Shown in pieces: positions 35,704 through 44,290 of a stretch of DNA of 64,000 bases. The position numbers and the translations under genes are program-made. The stretch is from contig NZ_BCPR01000003.1 of assembly GCF_016586165.1 (NCBI RefSeq), positions 83,816 to 147,815 on the forward strand. The letters are read 5' to 3'. Position 1 is the stretch's first letter; every line of letters starts with the position of its first letter. The notes under the pieces are model-generated. The model was not told where the DNA came from, searched no databases, and saw only the letters and a list, made by a program, of their open reading frames with translations. This DNA is from Dyella sp. EPa41. GTDB taxonomy: Bacteria > Pseudomonadota > Gammaproteobacteria > Xanthomonadales > Rhodanobacteraceae.

Positions 35704-36012
35704 TTACCTACGCTTCTTTTTTGCTTCGTACAGGGCCAAGCGCCCGGCAGTAGGTCCCTCCATGGTTTGGGCATGACCACTTATCGCCTTGGCTGTATTT
35801 CGCTGCGGCGTTGACCAGTCCTCTGATCCGTGAATCGCCGCGTAGAGCGCGGCCTTCTCATAGAGCTGCTTGCCCATGAACCGCTTCGGACGCAGGCCGT
35901 AGGCGAGGGCGTTCTTTCGGAACTGGCTGTCGGACACGCCGCAGTAGTGCGCGGCTTCGATGACGGTCAGCCAGTCCTTGCCGGCGAGGTTGATCTGCTC
36001 AGTGGAGGACAT
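35704..36012 (-). CDS. Small putative DNA-binding protein
   Basis: 102 residues with a helix-turn-helix-like N-terminal half (WLTVIEAAHYCGVSDSQFRKNALAYGLRPKRFMGKQLYEKAALYAAI), similar in layout to AlpA-like regulators, and a basic tail (YEAKKKRR). It is divergent from the plus-strand gene at 36054, with about 40 bases between the start codons. It is a candidate switch regulator. Confidence 0.6.
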   Translation of the reverse strand: MSSTEQINLAGKDWLTVIEAAHYCGVSDSQFRKNALAYGLRPKRFMGKQLYEKAALYAAIHGSEDWSTPQRNTAKAISGHAQTMEGPTAGRLALYEAKKKRR

Positions 36013-36053
36013 GGGCTATCCTCGGGCCATTCATCAGGATGGGGAGTTCACGC

Positions 36054-36587
36054 ATGGGAGACCTCGTCGCGCAACAGCCATGGTGGCGGCCAAGTGAACT
36101 GCGAAGCGGAGTGCAGCGAGCTGAGCGCTGTCTCAACAAGCTGCAGGATACCGATCTCTTCAAGGGAGATGATGCTCAAGCCGAGATGATTGAGGCGACC
36201 TTCATTCTCATCCTCATCCTGCTCAATGACGTCCTGCAGCACCTGGCGCAATCCAATCGGCGCGTCGATTTCTCGGACGACATTGTCGAGATCGACAATC
36301 GACCGATGGATGTAACGGATCTGATTAACAAAATGCGCAATGCTGCCTGTCATATTCCTTCGGAGGCACGAGGTTTCCCTACGATTCGACTCGGTTTGCT
36401 CGTGTGCACTGGGAAGCCCCGAAACAAGAGCTATGGGGAGCTCGTCATCGATCACAAATACGGCGACGACACCACATTCATGTATGGACGCTACTCGATC
36501 TATCTCAGGCGGCACCTGGTGAGGGCGACGAAAGAGATCAAGGCTCGCTTGCCCGCCGTGCAAGTAACCGAACTCGGTGACCTCTGA
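36054..36587 (+). CDS. Putative HEPN-like protein, lone plus-strand gene of the element
   Basis: 177 residues, helical first half then mixed alpha/beta. A GGGGAG site seven bases ahead supports the ATG at 36054. The stretch MRNAACH contains R95-N96-xxx-H100, matching the R-polar-xxx-H motif of HEPN ribonucleases, set at the end of a helix as expected. HEPN proteins are common toxins in anti-phage and toxin-antitoxin systems. The identification rests on this short motif and context. GC is lower than that of the host. No clear antitoxin partner except perhaps the divergent small HTH gene. Confidence 0.6.
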   Translation: MGDLVAQQPWWRPSELRSGVQRAERCLNKLQDTDLFKGDDAQAEMIEATFILILILLNDVLQHLAQSNRRVDFSDDIVEIDNRPMDVTDLINKMRNAACHIPSEARGFPTIRLGLLVCTGKPRNKSYGELVIDHKYGDDTTFMYGRYSIYLRRHLVRATKEIKARLPAVQVTELGDL

Positions 36588-36615
36588 CATCACGCCGCCT
36601 CCCTGACGCTCAAAT

Positions 36616-36639
36616 AAAAACGCCGCCCGAAAGGCGGCG
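36616..36639 (-). terminator. Terminator for the secreted-protein gene
   Basis: CGCCGCC (36621-36627) and GGCGGCG (36633-36639) flank CGAAA. On the minus strand it is followed by TTTTTATTT, so it ends transcription coming from 36671. Confidence 0.75.
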
Positions 36640-36670
36640 AAATGGAGAACTTTGCGACACATTCAGAGCA

Positions 36671-37138
36671 TTAAGTTCCCGGGCATCTGTTCTGCATTTG
36701 GATCATATGTAAGTCCATGTTGAACATGTGGGTCACCTGCCGCAGTGAGGATTCATCCAGGACGGTGTTACGCGATCCATCGAACGATGCAGCCATCTCA
36801 TACCCGCCATGCCCGTCAGGGCGCTTCACCACGCGCCCGTGGAGCCCCTCGTATCCTGACGGGGCGTAGGTATCCAGCAGGGTGTCAGTGGCAAGCCGCA
36901 AGCGCATGCCAGATGCTTTCTCGATTGCGTCAGGGGCTGCTGCCCACATGGCTTCGCACTGCATCAGGCAAAGGCAGCGCGGCGTTTCCGAAGCCTTTGG
37001 CCATGGGGTCTGCTTTGGGGCCACATAGGCAGGAGCGGTTAAGCGCGGCGCGCCCAGACTTGGTGACGGGATGGGAGGTAAGGTTTGGGCTCGAGCGGAT
37101 CCAGCCAGCGCCAAAAGGGAGATGCATATCCGTTTCAT
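36671..37138 (-). CDS. Exported protein of unknown function
   Basis: 155 residues with a short signal peptide (MKRICISLLALAGSARA, cut after ARA) and then a proline-rich linker. A cysteine cluster (CLCLMQC, about 56-62) and a late Cys (MQNRCPGT) suggest disulfide bonds in the periplasm. AGGAAGG supports the start. No family is recognised. Terminators on both sides make it a single-gene unit, typical of a phage moron/cargo gene expressed from the integrated state. Confidence 0.65.
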   Translation of the reverse strand: MKRICISLLALAGSARAQTLPPIPSPSLGAPRLTAPAYVAPKQTPWPKASETPRCLCLMQCEAMWAAAPDAIEKASGMRLRLATDTLLDTYAPSGYEGLHGRVVKRPDGHGGYEMAASFDGSRNTVLDESSLRQVTHMFNMDLHMIQMQNRCPGT

Positions 37139-37207
37139 CAGAAGCCTTCCTCGTTGTGTAGGTCTTGGTTTCGGGCTCACTGCCGTTTAACGGCAGATAG
37201 CTGAAAC

Positions 37208-37231
37208 GAAAACGCCGCCCCGAAGGGCGGC
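37208..37231 (-). terminator. Terminator after the small regulatory gene group
   Basis: GCCGCCC (37214-37220) pairs with GGGCGGC (37225-37231); TTTT follows on the minus strand. It separates the genes at 37238-38030 from the exported-protein gene. Confidence 0.7.
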
Positions 37232-37237
37232 AATATC

Positions 37238-37489
37238 TCAACTACTGCTTCGGGATGAATGAGCCGCTTTTCTGTAGCTGTCTGCCCAGTCCTCAACTTC
37301 AGATTTCTTCCACGTCTTCACCTTGCCCAGCGGTAGCGGCTTGGGGAATCCCGGCTTGCACGCGATGGTTTCGAGGAACGTCCGACGCGTGATGCCGCCA
37401 AGATAGGCAGCGCACGCATCGGCTGACAGCCAGCGGTCGCCGGAAGCGAAGGCGGCAAAGAGGGTGATGGGATCGGTTTCCGCGCTCAT
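37238..37489 (-). CDS. AlpA/excisionase-like helix-turn-helix protein
   Basis: 83 residues: WLSADACAAYLGGITRRTFLETIACKPGFPKPLPLGKVKTWKKSEVEDWADSY has the layout of AlpA-type winged HTH proteins, which in P4-like elements activate integrase. Last gene of a four-gene chain that starts after the integrase. Its start overlaps the previous stop (ATGA). Confidence 0.75.
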   Translation of the reverse strand: MSAETDPITLFAAFASGDRWLSADACAAYLGGITRRTFLETIACKPGFPKPLPLGKVKTWKKSEVEDWADSYRKAAHSSRSSS

Positions 37490-37581
37490 TCGACTACCTC
37501 ATTCTCCCGATCGGCCTCGCGACGCAGGCGCTCCATGCGAGCAATCCAGTCCTCGAAGAACTCATCGAGTTCGCGGCTCAT
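37486..37581 (-). CDS. Very small hypothetical protein
   Basis: 31 residues (MSRELDEFFEDWIARMERLR and a charged end), probably one amphipathic helix. ATGA overlaps on both sides with neighbouring genes are the main evidence. No homologue is recognised. Confidence 0.5.
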   Translation of the reverse strand: MSRELDEFFEDWIARMERLRREADRENEVVE

Positions 37582-37748
37582 AGTCCACCCTCCTCAATGA
37601 TCCGCTTGGCGATAGGGCAGGTGTCGATGATGGCGCTTGCCCGGCGCAGAAGCTGGCGCAGGGCCAGGATCTCATCGCTGGTCAAGGGCGGGACTTTGGT
37701 GGCCTGGCGGGCCGGGTCCAGGGTAATGACATTTCCTCCGTCAGCCAT
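37578..37748 (-). CDS. Small hypothetical protein
   Basis: 56 residues (MADGGNVITLDPARQATKVP, then TSDEILALRQLLRRASAII). It overlaps the next gene by four bases and lies three bases after the stop of the gene before it. The function is unknown. Confidence 0.55.
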   Translation of the reverse strand: MADGGNVITLDPARQATKVPPLTSDEILALRQLLRRASAIIDTCPIAKRIIEEGGL

Positions 37749-37751
37749 GGC

Positions 37752-38030
37752 TCAACCCTCCATCTCTGGCAGCGATTCGATGAAGGCACGCTTACGGTCG
37801 TCGGTCCAGAAGGTTGTCTGCAGAATGTCGAACTCACCGCTCGCGGTGATCTTGGCGAGCGTGAGCAGCTTACGCTGCACCGAAGTGGGTAACCCATCCA
37901 TGGCGCTGATGACGTCATGGCGAATGTCGCCCGGAAAGATGAGCTCGCCGTCGTCTGGAAGCACGTAAACCGGCGGGAAATGGGCGAGTTCTTGAATTCG
38001 ACTTACGTTCGTGTAGCTTGCGCTTGCCAT
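37752..38030 (-). CDS. Small hypothetical protein
   Basis: 92 residues starting MASASYTNVSRIQELAHFPPVYVLPDDGELIFPGDIRHDVI. GGAGAG is the ribosome-binding site. No family is recognised. It begins the small-gene chain that ends with the AlpA-like protein, about 70 bases downstream of the integrase. Confidence 0.65.
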   Translation of the reverse strand: MASASYTNVSRIQELAHFPPVYVLPDDGELIFPGDIRHDVISAMDGLPTSVQRKLLTLAKITASGEFDILQTTFWTDDRKRAFIESLPEMEG

Positions 38031-38099
38031 TGCTGCTCTCCTTCATAGAGCGGTTGTGGAAGTCGTCGGTGCCTGGGTTGCCGCCCAGGCGCCGGCGCG

Positions 38100-39458
38100 T
38101 TATTTCGCCTTTGCGGCGCCTCCCTTGCGGGAATTCTTCGGTTCGCAGAGCGCCCGCAACAGTTCGAGCGCCTCGCGCTTCTGCTTGAGGTAATCACCGC
38201 GGTCGTAGTGCCTTGCTTGGACGCCGCCAAGGCCATGGGACTGCAGCTGGGCGCGGACCTCGAGCGAGACGTTGCGCTCGCCCAGCCTCGTCTCGACAGT
38301 GCGCCGGATAACGCCAGGGGTGATGATCCGTGGAATCTCGCCCGCTTCAACCATTGGCTCAGACGCGCGCTTCATGGCGTCATCCAGCACTGCGGGCGTG
38401 ACGGGCTGCTTTCCGTCCGTGACGCTGCAGAGATAAGAGCCATTCGCGCCGGCCATCACGGCAATGGCTTCAATAGCCTCGGGCAGTAAAGGAAGGATGT
38501 GCTCTCGCGCCACTGACCGGCGGCCCTTTGCGTCCCAAAGCGTAATTGTCTTGGAGGCATTGTCGTAGTCGGGGCGTGTCAGGCGGCACAGCTGCTCGCG
38601 ACGCTGCCCGCCTGTCAGAAGATGCAGGCGGAGTAGGGCGCCATATGCGTCGTCCATGGCGCTGATGCGCTTCCAATAGGCGGCCAGCTGGGATTCCGAA
38701 AGAGTTAGCTCTTCTTGCTTGGCTTTTCGCGCCGCGTCGGGCGTGACTGGGGGGCGTGACACCCGTAGGTCGTCTAATGGGTTGAAGCGCACATTGAAGT
38801 CGCTGTACGCATGACCACGCGCATCGATCCTGGCCCGCTTCGCCGCGTTGAAGGCTGTGCGCAGATACGAAGCAAGCTTCTCCGGATCGCGCTTCATGCC
38901 CGCCTTGGTCATCTTGTGGAAGACAGGCATGACGGCGTCGACCGTCACGTCCGCAACGGGCAGGGCGGCGATCTTGGGGAAGGGCGCGGCCACCGCTCGC
39001 TCGAAAAGAGCCTCCACCTGCTCAGCCGAAGCTTTGCCATGAGCCCGCATGTCGGACACGTAAGCGCGGACCAGTGCGGCCAAGGTGTGCTCTTCGCGTG
39101 CCTTGCGCGCCGCTTCCGCAGCTTTGGCGCTTGCTTTGGCTGCGCGCTCATCTGCCAACGGATCCTTGCCGGAGAGCACGCTACTCCGCAGGTCAGCTCC
39201 AGCGCGTCGCGCCAGGGCAATCGTCATGCCGCCCTGGCCCCGCTTGCCATAGGCCCCGATCGTCTTGCGCCGCTCTGCCCCGCACGAGTAGTAGTTCAGG
39301 ACAAAGGAAACTGCTCCGTTCTTGGTGACGCGGACACCGAAGCCGCGGGGCGCATCCTTGTGGCTGTCATAGAACACACGGTGCCGTGACGCCTGTTCTG
39401 CGACCTTCTCAGCGATAAAATCGTCCGTGAGTAGGTACTTGGTCCCTTGAGCCTTCAT
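38100..39458 (-). CDS. int: P4-type tyrosine recombinase (integrase)
   Basis: 452 residues. The N-terminal DUF4102-like arm-binding domain (RGFGVRVTKNGAVSFVLNYY) is followed by a SAM-like core-binding domain and the catalytic domain. The catalytic set is Arg in LLTGGQRREQL, then IRRTVETRLG, a His in QSHGLGG and the nucleophile Tyr within RHYDRGDYL. It would cut and join DNA in the tRNA-Leu anticodon arm. The start codon lies directly beside two GTGTCCG repeats, so integrase binding could repress its own gene. It looks intact. Confidence 0.95.
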   Translation of the reverse strand: MKAQGTKYLLTDDFIAEKVAEQASRHRVFYDSHKDAPRGFGVRVTKNGAVSFVLNYYSCGAERRKTIGAYGKRGQGGMTIALARRAGADLRSSVLSGKDPLADERAAKASAKAAEAARKAREEHTLAALVRAYVSDMRAHGKASAEQVEALFERAVAAPFPKIAALPVADVTVDAVMPVFHKMTKAGMKRDPEKLASYLRTAFNAAKRARIDARGHAYSDFNVRFNPLDDLRVSRPPVTPDAARKAKQEELTLSESQLAAYWKRISAMDDAYGALLRLHLLTGGQRREQLCRLTRPDYDNASKTITLWDAKGRRSVAREHILPLLPEAIEAIAVMAGANGSYLCSVTDGKQPVTPAVLDDAMKRASEPMVEAGEIPRIITPGVIRRTVETRLGERNVSLEVRAQLQSHGLGGVQARHYDRGDYLKQKREALELLRALCEPKNSRKGGAAKAK

Positions 39459-39462
39459 TGTG

Positions 39463-39577
39463 GTGTCCGGGTTTCGTGTCCGAGAGTTGGCGCGTAATCA
39501 GTGTCTCTCAGGTTCCTCTCGAATCCCTCATATGTCAAGAAAAATGGCTTAAAACAAGGAAATTGTATGGCGGACAC
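39463..39577. repeat. Right-end GTGTCCG repeats (possible integrase arm sites)
   Basis: GTGTCCG at 39463-39469 and 39476-39482, and an inverted copy at 39571-39577, lie between the integrase start codon and the right core site. With the two left-end copies this makes five. Confidence 0.55.
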
Positions 39578-39608
39578 GAGAAGTGAAGGGACGTTGAGAG
39601 ACATTCAA

Positions 39609-39669
39609 AAGGGACTTAAAATCCCTCAACCGAAAGGTTATGCGGGTTCGATCCCCGCTCCGGGCACCA
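39609..39669. repeat. attR: displaced 3' half of the host tRNA-Leu
   Basis: It carries the 20-bp core (39609-39628), the variable arm with the AACC/GGTT stem and the TpsiC/acceptor 3' strand ending in an encoded CCA. It lacks a 5' half, so it is not a tRNA gene. The CCA marks it as the original host end. Confidence 0.92.
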
Positions 39670-39703
39670 CGTTTCAGGATGCTGGAAGCATCCGGGAGAA
39701 CTC

Positions 39704-39946
39704 ATGAGCATCGTGCGATTCCTGGGGCCGTTCGACCAACGCGTCGCGGCCGAGCTTCCCGAGGGCTACGTCGTGGGCATCTGCGAAGGCGACTGCGTGT
39801 TCGCCCAGGGCGCCGCGCTTGAGGGCGTAGTGAGGCGCCTGGGTGCGCAGCAGTGGTCGGATGGTCGCAGCGTCATGACCGTAACGGTCGAGGATTTTGA
39901 TCTCGACGGCGCAGGCCTCAGGAACTGGTCAACCGGGGTGGAATAA
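39704..39946 (+). CDS. Small hypothetical host protein
   Basis: 80 residues (MSIVRFLGPFDQRVAAELPEGYVVGICEGDCVFAQG), cytoplasmic, no known family. GGGAG precedes the ATG. It is the first host gene after the element. Confidence 0.6.
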   Translation: MSIVRFLGPFDQRVAAELPEGYVVGICEGDCVFAQGAALEGVVRRLGAQQWSDGRSVMTVTVEDFDLDGAGLRNWSTGVE

Positions 39947-40095
39947 GGGAAAGGCGGGCTTCGGTAAACGCTGTAAGGAAACATCATCCGCTCTCGTAGG
40001 GTGGCATGGATGAAGTGTTTCCCACGCACCGCGAGTGCTTGCATAAAGCGATATCGCAGCCTATGTTCGCCGAATCAACCCAAGGAGGGTGTCTG

Positions 40096-40749
40096 GTGAT
40101 CAAGGTAGTCTTGATTGACGACCACGAGCTGGTGCGCACGGGATTCAGGATGATCCTGCAGCAACAGCCGGACGTTCAAATTTGCGGTGAAGCGGGAACC
40201 GCGGAGGAGGGGCTGCGGCTCATCCGTTCGAAGACGCCCAACATCGCGTTGGTCGATGTCCACATGCCTGGCATGAGCGGCATTGAACTGACCGAGCGCG
40301 TGACTCGCTCCAAATTGCCGACGCATGTGATCATCGTCACGGTGGTGGACGACGCGCGTTTTCCGAAGCGCCTGCTCGACGCGGGTGCATTGGGCTACCT
40401 CACCAAGGGGTGCTCGGCGGACGAACTGATGGACGCCCTGCGACAGGTGGCCTCGGGGCGACGCTACTTGGCGCCGGCCGTGGCGCAGCAACTGGCGCTT
40501 GCCACGCTCGACGGCGAGGGGTCGCCGTTCGATGTATTGTCCAGCCGAGAGCTCGAGGTCGCAATGATGCTGGTGCGGGGCAAGGCGCTCACCACCATCG
40601 GCGAGCAGCTCAACCTGAGTCCGAAGACCGTTTCCACCTACAAGCAGCGTTTGATGGAAAAGCTCCAGGTCGATCACGTGATCAGCCTGGCGCACCTGAT
40701 GACCATTCACGGCCTGCTCGATACGCACAACAACCAGGTCGGGAACTGA
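40096..40749 (+). CDS. gacA: LuxR-type response regulator, GacA/UvrY family
   Basis: 217 residues from GTG at 40096, chosen because AAGGAGG (40082-40088) lies seven bases ahead; the frame is open to 40006. The receiver domain has D8, D9 and phospho-acceptor D54 (IALVDVHMPGMSG) and the lysine of YLTKG. The C-terminal LuxR helix-turn-helix reads LSSRELEVAMMLVRGKALTTIGEQLNLSPKTVSTYKQRLMEKL. GacA activates small RNAs that titrate RsmA/CsrA, controlling biofilm and secondary metabolism. The partner kinase is not in this window. Confidence 0.9.
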   Translation: MIKVVLIDDHELVRTGFRMILQQQPDVQICGEAGTAEEGLRLIRSKTPNIALVDVHMPGMSGIELTERVTRSKLPTHVIIVTVVDDARFPKRLLDAGALGYLTKGCSADELMDALRQVASGRRYLAPAVAQQLALATLDGEGSPFDVLSSRELEVAMMLVRGKALTTIGEQLNLSPKTVSTYKQRLMEKLQVDHVISLAHLMTIHGLLDTHNNQVGN

Positions 40750-40773
40750 CGCCTCGGTCGCGCCGCATGAGCA

Positions 40774-40808
40774 ATAAAAAAAGCCGGACGTTGGTCCGGC
40801 TTTTTTTT
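40774..40808. terminator. Bidirectional terminator between gacA and rne
   Basis: GCCGGAC and GTCCGGC (stem at 40783-40800) are flanked by a run of A before and eight T after, so it works for both converging genes. Confidence 0.92.
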
Positions 40809-40828
40809 ATGGGTGAAGGCTCGCGGCG

Positions 40829-43800
40829 TCAGCCGTGCGAGGCGTCCTTCGTGTGGCCTTCGGCTTCCGGGGATTCCTCGCTGCCCGGGGACTCCTCGTG
40901 GGAGGCGGGAGTGGTCACGCCTGCATGAGCGAGCAAGTCACCCTGGGCCGGCGTTGCCGGTGTCACCGTCGGCTCGGCGGCCGTCGGCGACTCCGGCGGC
41001 GTATTGACCGCCTCGGCAGCGGACGCCTGCACGTGCTCGGCGTGCGGCGCGACATCCAGGTGGTGCGAGCGGAAGTCGATGGTCGAGCTCGCGACGACGG
41101 GCTCGGCCTGCGCCACCTCGGCGGCGACCGTGGTCGCTTCCGGTGCGTGCATGGCAGTGGCCGTGACGTCGGCTGTCAGCGACTCGGCAACTTCTTCGGC
41201 GGCGGCGATGACCTCATGGGTCGTGACCGGTTCAAGCTGCGTGACCGGCTCGACGATCGCTTCCACCTTGATGTCTTCCGCTTCAGCCAGCTCGATCGCC
41301 TTCTCGGGAATCGGCGGAAGCGCGGGCAGGTTGAACGACGCCGGCGCCACGGCACTCATAACCTGCTCCGGCGCGGGCTCAAGTTGCGCGGTGGGCTGGG
41401 CGGGCGTGACGAACGCCGGTGCAACCGTTTCGGCGGCGTGCTCAACCGTTACGGCCTGCACGGCGACGCTGGCGGTTGCGGCGACGACGGCGGCGGCCAC
41501 CGGCGGGGCAACGGGCTCACGCGGCGCGGCTTCTTCGCTACGGTCCTCGTCGTCGAGGTCGAGATGCTCATCGCCTGCCGCCAGATCCTGGCCAGCGGCC
41601 TGCGTGCCGTCCTCATGGCGGCGACGGCGACGGCCGCCACGACGACCACGGCGACGGCGCGACTGACCGCCCTCGGCGGCCGGTGCGCCTTCGTCCGTTA
41701 CCGCGGCTTCCGCATCGGGCTGCACGACGGGCATGGCTGCCACTTCCGCCAATGCTTCCTTGCTGGCTTCGGCCATGGTCGGGGCGGCAAGTGGCGGGCG
41801 TTCGCTCGGGGGAGTCGCTGCGGCGGGTGCGGCGGCGGGTGCTGCCTGCGCGGGCTGCTGAACCGGCGCGGGAGCAGGGCGCGGCTGGCGCTGCTGTTCC
41901 TGACGCGGTTGCTGTTGCTGTTGCTTGCGTTCGTTCGGGGCCTGGCCGGATTCAGCCTTGGCCTGCTGCTGCTTCTGTTCCGGGCGACCACCCGGGGCCT
42001 GCTGCTGCCGCTGCTGCTCGTTGCCGCGCTGGCGATTGCCCTTGCCTTGCTGCTGCTGGCCCTTCTGGCCCTGCGGCTGGGACTGTTCGCGGCGCTGCTG
42101 CTGTTGCTGGCGGCCCGCCTGCTGCTGGGGCTGGCGGTTGTTACGGTCGTCGCGACGATTGCCGCGTGCGTTGGCTGGCGCCGCCTCGGCCTTGGCCGCG
42201 GGGGCCGGCGTGGCGGGGGCGGCGCTGCCGCGGAACCAGCCGAGCAGGCGGGAAATCACGCCACCGCTCGGAGCCGGCGTGGCGGCCACGGGCTGGCGGG
42301 TCGGCTGGGCCTGCGGGGCAGGCGCGGCCGTTTCTTCGCGCACCGGCGCCGGCGTGGCGGGAACGATGCCGCTGACGGCCGGTTGTTCGCTGCTGCCCAG
42401 GGCCTGGCCCATCTTCGGCAACGGCGAGGCTTCGACCGCGGTGAGGCGCTCATAGCTGGGTTTGCTGTGCTCGCCCATGTCGGCTTCGCGGATGCGCTGG
42501 ATCTCGATGTGCGGCGTCTCGAGTTTGTCGTCCGCCACGATCACCACGTGCACCTTGTTGCGCAGCTCGATCTCGACCACGCTGGCGCGCTTTTCGTTGA
42601 GCATGAAGTTGGCCACGCTCGGCGGAGCCTGCACCAGCACCTGGCCGGTGTTGTCCTTCATGGCGTGTTCTTCGATCAGTCGCAGTGTCGACAGCGCCAG
42701 CGACTCCACGCCGCGGACATGGCCGTGGCCTTCGCAGCGCGGGCAGACGATCTGGGTGGCTTCGCCCAGGCTCGGGCGCAGGCGCTGGCGCGACATCTCC
42801 AGCAGGCCGAAGCGGCTGATGCGGCCGATCTGCACGCGGGCGCGGTCCAGCTTCAGCGCGTCCTTGAGGCGCTCTTCCACCTCGCGCTGGTGCTTGGGGC
42901 TGTCCATGTCGATGAAGTCGATCACGATCAGGCCGCCGGCGTCGCGGATGCGCAGCTGGCGGGCGATCTCGACGGCGGCTTCGAGGTTGGTGTTGAACGC
43001 CGTTTCCTCGATGTCGCTGCCCTTGGTGGCCTTCGACGAGTTGATGTCGATGGCGGTGAGGGCTTCGGTCTGGTCGATCACGATCGAGCCGCCGGAGGGC
43101 AGGCGGACCTGGCGGTCGAACGCGCTCTCGATCTGGGTCTCGATCTGGTAGCGCGAGAACAGCGGGGTGTCGTCGCGGTACAGCTTGAGTTTGCGCAGGG
43201 CGTTGGGCATGACCTGCTGCATGAACTCGCGCGCATCGTTGTAGAGCGATTCCTCGTCGATGAGGATTTCGCCGATGTCGCTGCGCAGGTAGTCGCGCAG
43301 GGCGCGGATGAACAGCTTCGATTCCTGGTAGATCAGGAACGGCGCCTTCTGCGCCTGGGCGGCGTTGGAGATCGCCTTCCACAGCTGCAGCAGGTAGTCG
43401 AGGTCCCACTGCAGTTCTTCGGCGTCGCGGCCGAGGCCGGCGGTACGCACGATCAGGCCGACGTCGTCGGGCACGGTGAGATGATCCAGCGCTTCCTTCA
43501 GCGCCTGGCGGTCTTCGCCCTCGATGCGACGCGAGACGCCACCCGCCTTCGGGTTGTTCGGCATCAGCACCATGTAGCGGCCGGCGAGGCTGATGAAGGT
43601 GGTCAGCGCGGCGCCCTTGTTGCCGCGTTCTTCCTTCTCGACCTGTACGACCACTTCGTGACCTTCCTTGATGAGGTCACGGATGTTGGCCTTGTTGGGG
43701 TCCAGGCCCGGCGTGAAGTACTCGCGGGCGACTTCCTTCAGCGGGAGGAAGCCATGGCGTTCAGCGCCGTAGTCGACGAAACACGCTTCAAGGGAGGGTT

Positions 43801-43948
43801 CGACGCGAGTGATGCGGCCTTTGTAGATATTGGCCTTTTTCTGCTCGCGGGAGGGGATTTCGATATCGAGATCGTAAAGGGTCTGGCCATCGACAATGGC
43901 CACACGCAACTCTTCACGCTGAGTTGCGTTGATCAACATACGTTTCAT
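40829..43948 (-). CDS. rne: Ribonuclease E
   Basis: 1039 residues, comparable to E. coli RNase E (1061). It starts [22 protein letters not shown]. The S1 domain (about 37-120), RNase H-like and 5'-sensor regions, DNase-I-like catalytic part with [10 protein letters not shown] and [10 protein letters not shown] (catalytic Asp residues) and the Zn-link CPRCEGHGH are all present. The C-terminal half is a long disordered Gln/Pro/Ala/Arg-rich scaffold that in other bacteria binds degradosome partners. It converges on gacA and is divergent from rluC, as in many gammaproteobacteria. Confidence 0.97.
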   Translation of the reverse strand: MKRMLINATQREELRVAIVDGQTLYDLDIEIPSREQKKANIYKGRITRVEPSLEACFVDYGAERHGFLPLKEVAREYFTPGLDPNKANIRDLIKEGHEVVVQVEKEERGNKGAALTTFISLAGRYMVLMPNNPKAGGVSRRIEGEDRQALKEALDHLTVPDDVGLIVRTAGLGRDAEELQWDLDYLLQLWKAISNAAQAQKAPFLIYQESKLFIRALRDYLRSDIGEILIDEESLYNDAREFMQQVMPNALRKLKLYRDDTPLFSRYQIETQIESAFDRQVRLPSGGSIVIDQTEALTAIDINSSKATKGSDIEETAFNTNLEAAVEIARQLRIRDAGGLIVIDFIDMDSPKHQREVEERLKDALKLDRARVQIGRISRFGLLEMSRQRLRPSLGEATQIVCPRCEGHGHVRGVESLALSTLRLIEEHAMKDNTGQVLVQAPPSVANFMLNEKRASVVEIELRNKVHVVIVADDKLETPHIEIQRIREADMGEHSKPSYERLTAVEASPLPKMGQALGSSEQPAVSGIVPATPAPVREETAAPAPQAQPTRQPVAATPAPSGGVISRLLGWFRGSAAPATPAPAAKAEAAPANARGNRRDDRNNRQPQQQAGRQQQQQRREQSQPQGQKGQQQQGKGNRQRGNEQQRQQQAPGGRPEQKQQQAKAESGQAPNERKQQQQQPRQEQQRQPRPAPAPVQQPAQAAPAAAPAAATPPSERPPLAAPTMAEASKEALAEVAAMPVVQPDAEAAVTDEGAPAAEGGQSRRRRGRRGGRRRRRHEDGTQAAGQDLAAGDEHLDLDDEDRSEEAAPREPVAPPVAAAVVAATASVAVQAVTVEHAAETVAPAFVTPAQPTAQLEPAPEQVMSAVAPASFNLPALPPIPEKAIELAEAEDIKVEAIVEPVTQLEPVTTHEVIAAAEEVAESLTADVTATAMHAPEATTVAAEVAQAEPVVASSTIDFRSHHLDVAPHAEHVQASAAEAVNTPPESPTAAEPTVTPATPAQGDLLAHAGVTTPASHEESPGSEESPEAEGHTKDASHG

Positions 43949-44290
43949 TGTAATTTTTCCTCGGCTTGCCGCGCGTCGCGTGCCGCGGTGGCGCCGTGTT
44001 TCGGCGGCCTGCCGGGGATCGCGCCGCTGCGGTTAAGCGGCAACATGACGGCATCGTTTCCGGTGCCGGGATGATTCGTGGCAATGCGCCTGCCGCCCCG
44101 GAACCCTTGGGGAACCGGACAACGACCACCCGAACCGTTACGATGAAAGGGAGCAGCGACCGGCTGCCGAAGAAGGCGACCGGCGCTATCCTCGCCGACG
44201 TCACGGGGCGGGCGTCCCGACTCCATTCCGAACATCGGCAGGGCGGGACGTAGCGCCGGCCGAGTATCCTATTTCGCCAGGTTTTTTTCA
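43949..44290. other. Divergent rne/rluC promoter region
   Basis: 342 bases with no convincing gene. It should contain the rne promoter and its 5' leader, through which RNase E controls its own message in other bacteria. No specific stem-loop could be matched by eye. Confidence 0.5.

Larger units (their letters stand above)
24479..39628. mobile_element. 15.1-kb integrative element (phage satellite or reorganised prophage) in tRNA-Leu
   Basis: The left boundary is inside the anticodon arm of tRNA-Leu. The right boundary is the copy of the same 20-bp core at 39609-39628 plus the displaced tRNA 3' half. A P4-type integrase reads away from the right junction. Inside are a primase-helicase, a candidate origin, two-gene terminase, tape measure, gp10-like protein, small regulators and cargo, almost all on the minus strand with four-base overlaps. 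No portal, protease, capsid, tail tube or lysis genes are recognisable. Some parts (about 35.5-37.2 kb) have visibly lower GC than the host. Confidence 0.9.

Noticed and set aside
36048..36662. A 204-codon minus-strand frame opposite the HEPN-like gene
   Set aside because: The plus-strand frame has a good ribosome-binding site and more natural composition, and the divergent layout with the HTH gene supports it. Some doubt remains, as neither protein has a recognised full-length family.
39609..39669. A second tRNA-Leu gene at the right junction
   Set aside because: Only the anticodon arm and 3' half exist; the sequence before 39609 does not supply an acceptor 5' strand or D-arm.
40835..44074. 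A 1079-codon open frame on the strand opposite rne
   Set aside because: Arg/Gly/Leu-rich translation with no motif or start context; a typical antisense shadow of a high-GC gene. The minus strand encodes unmistakable RNase E.
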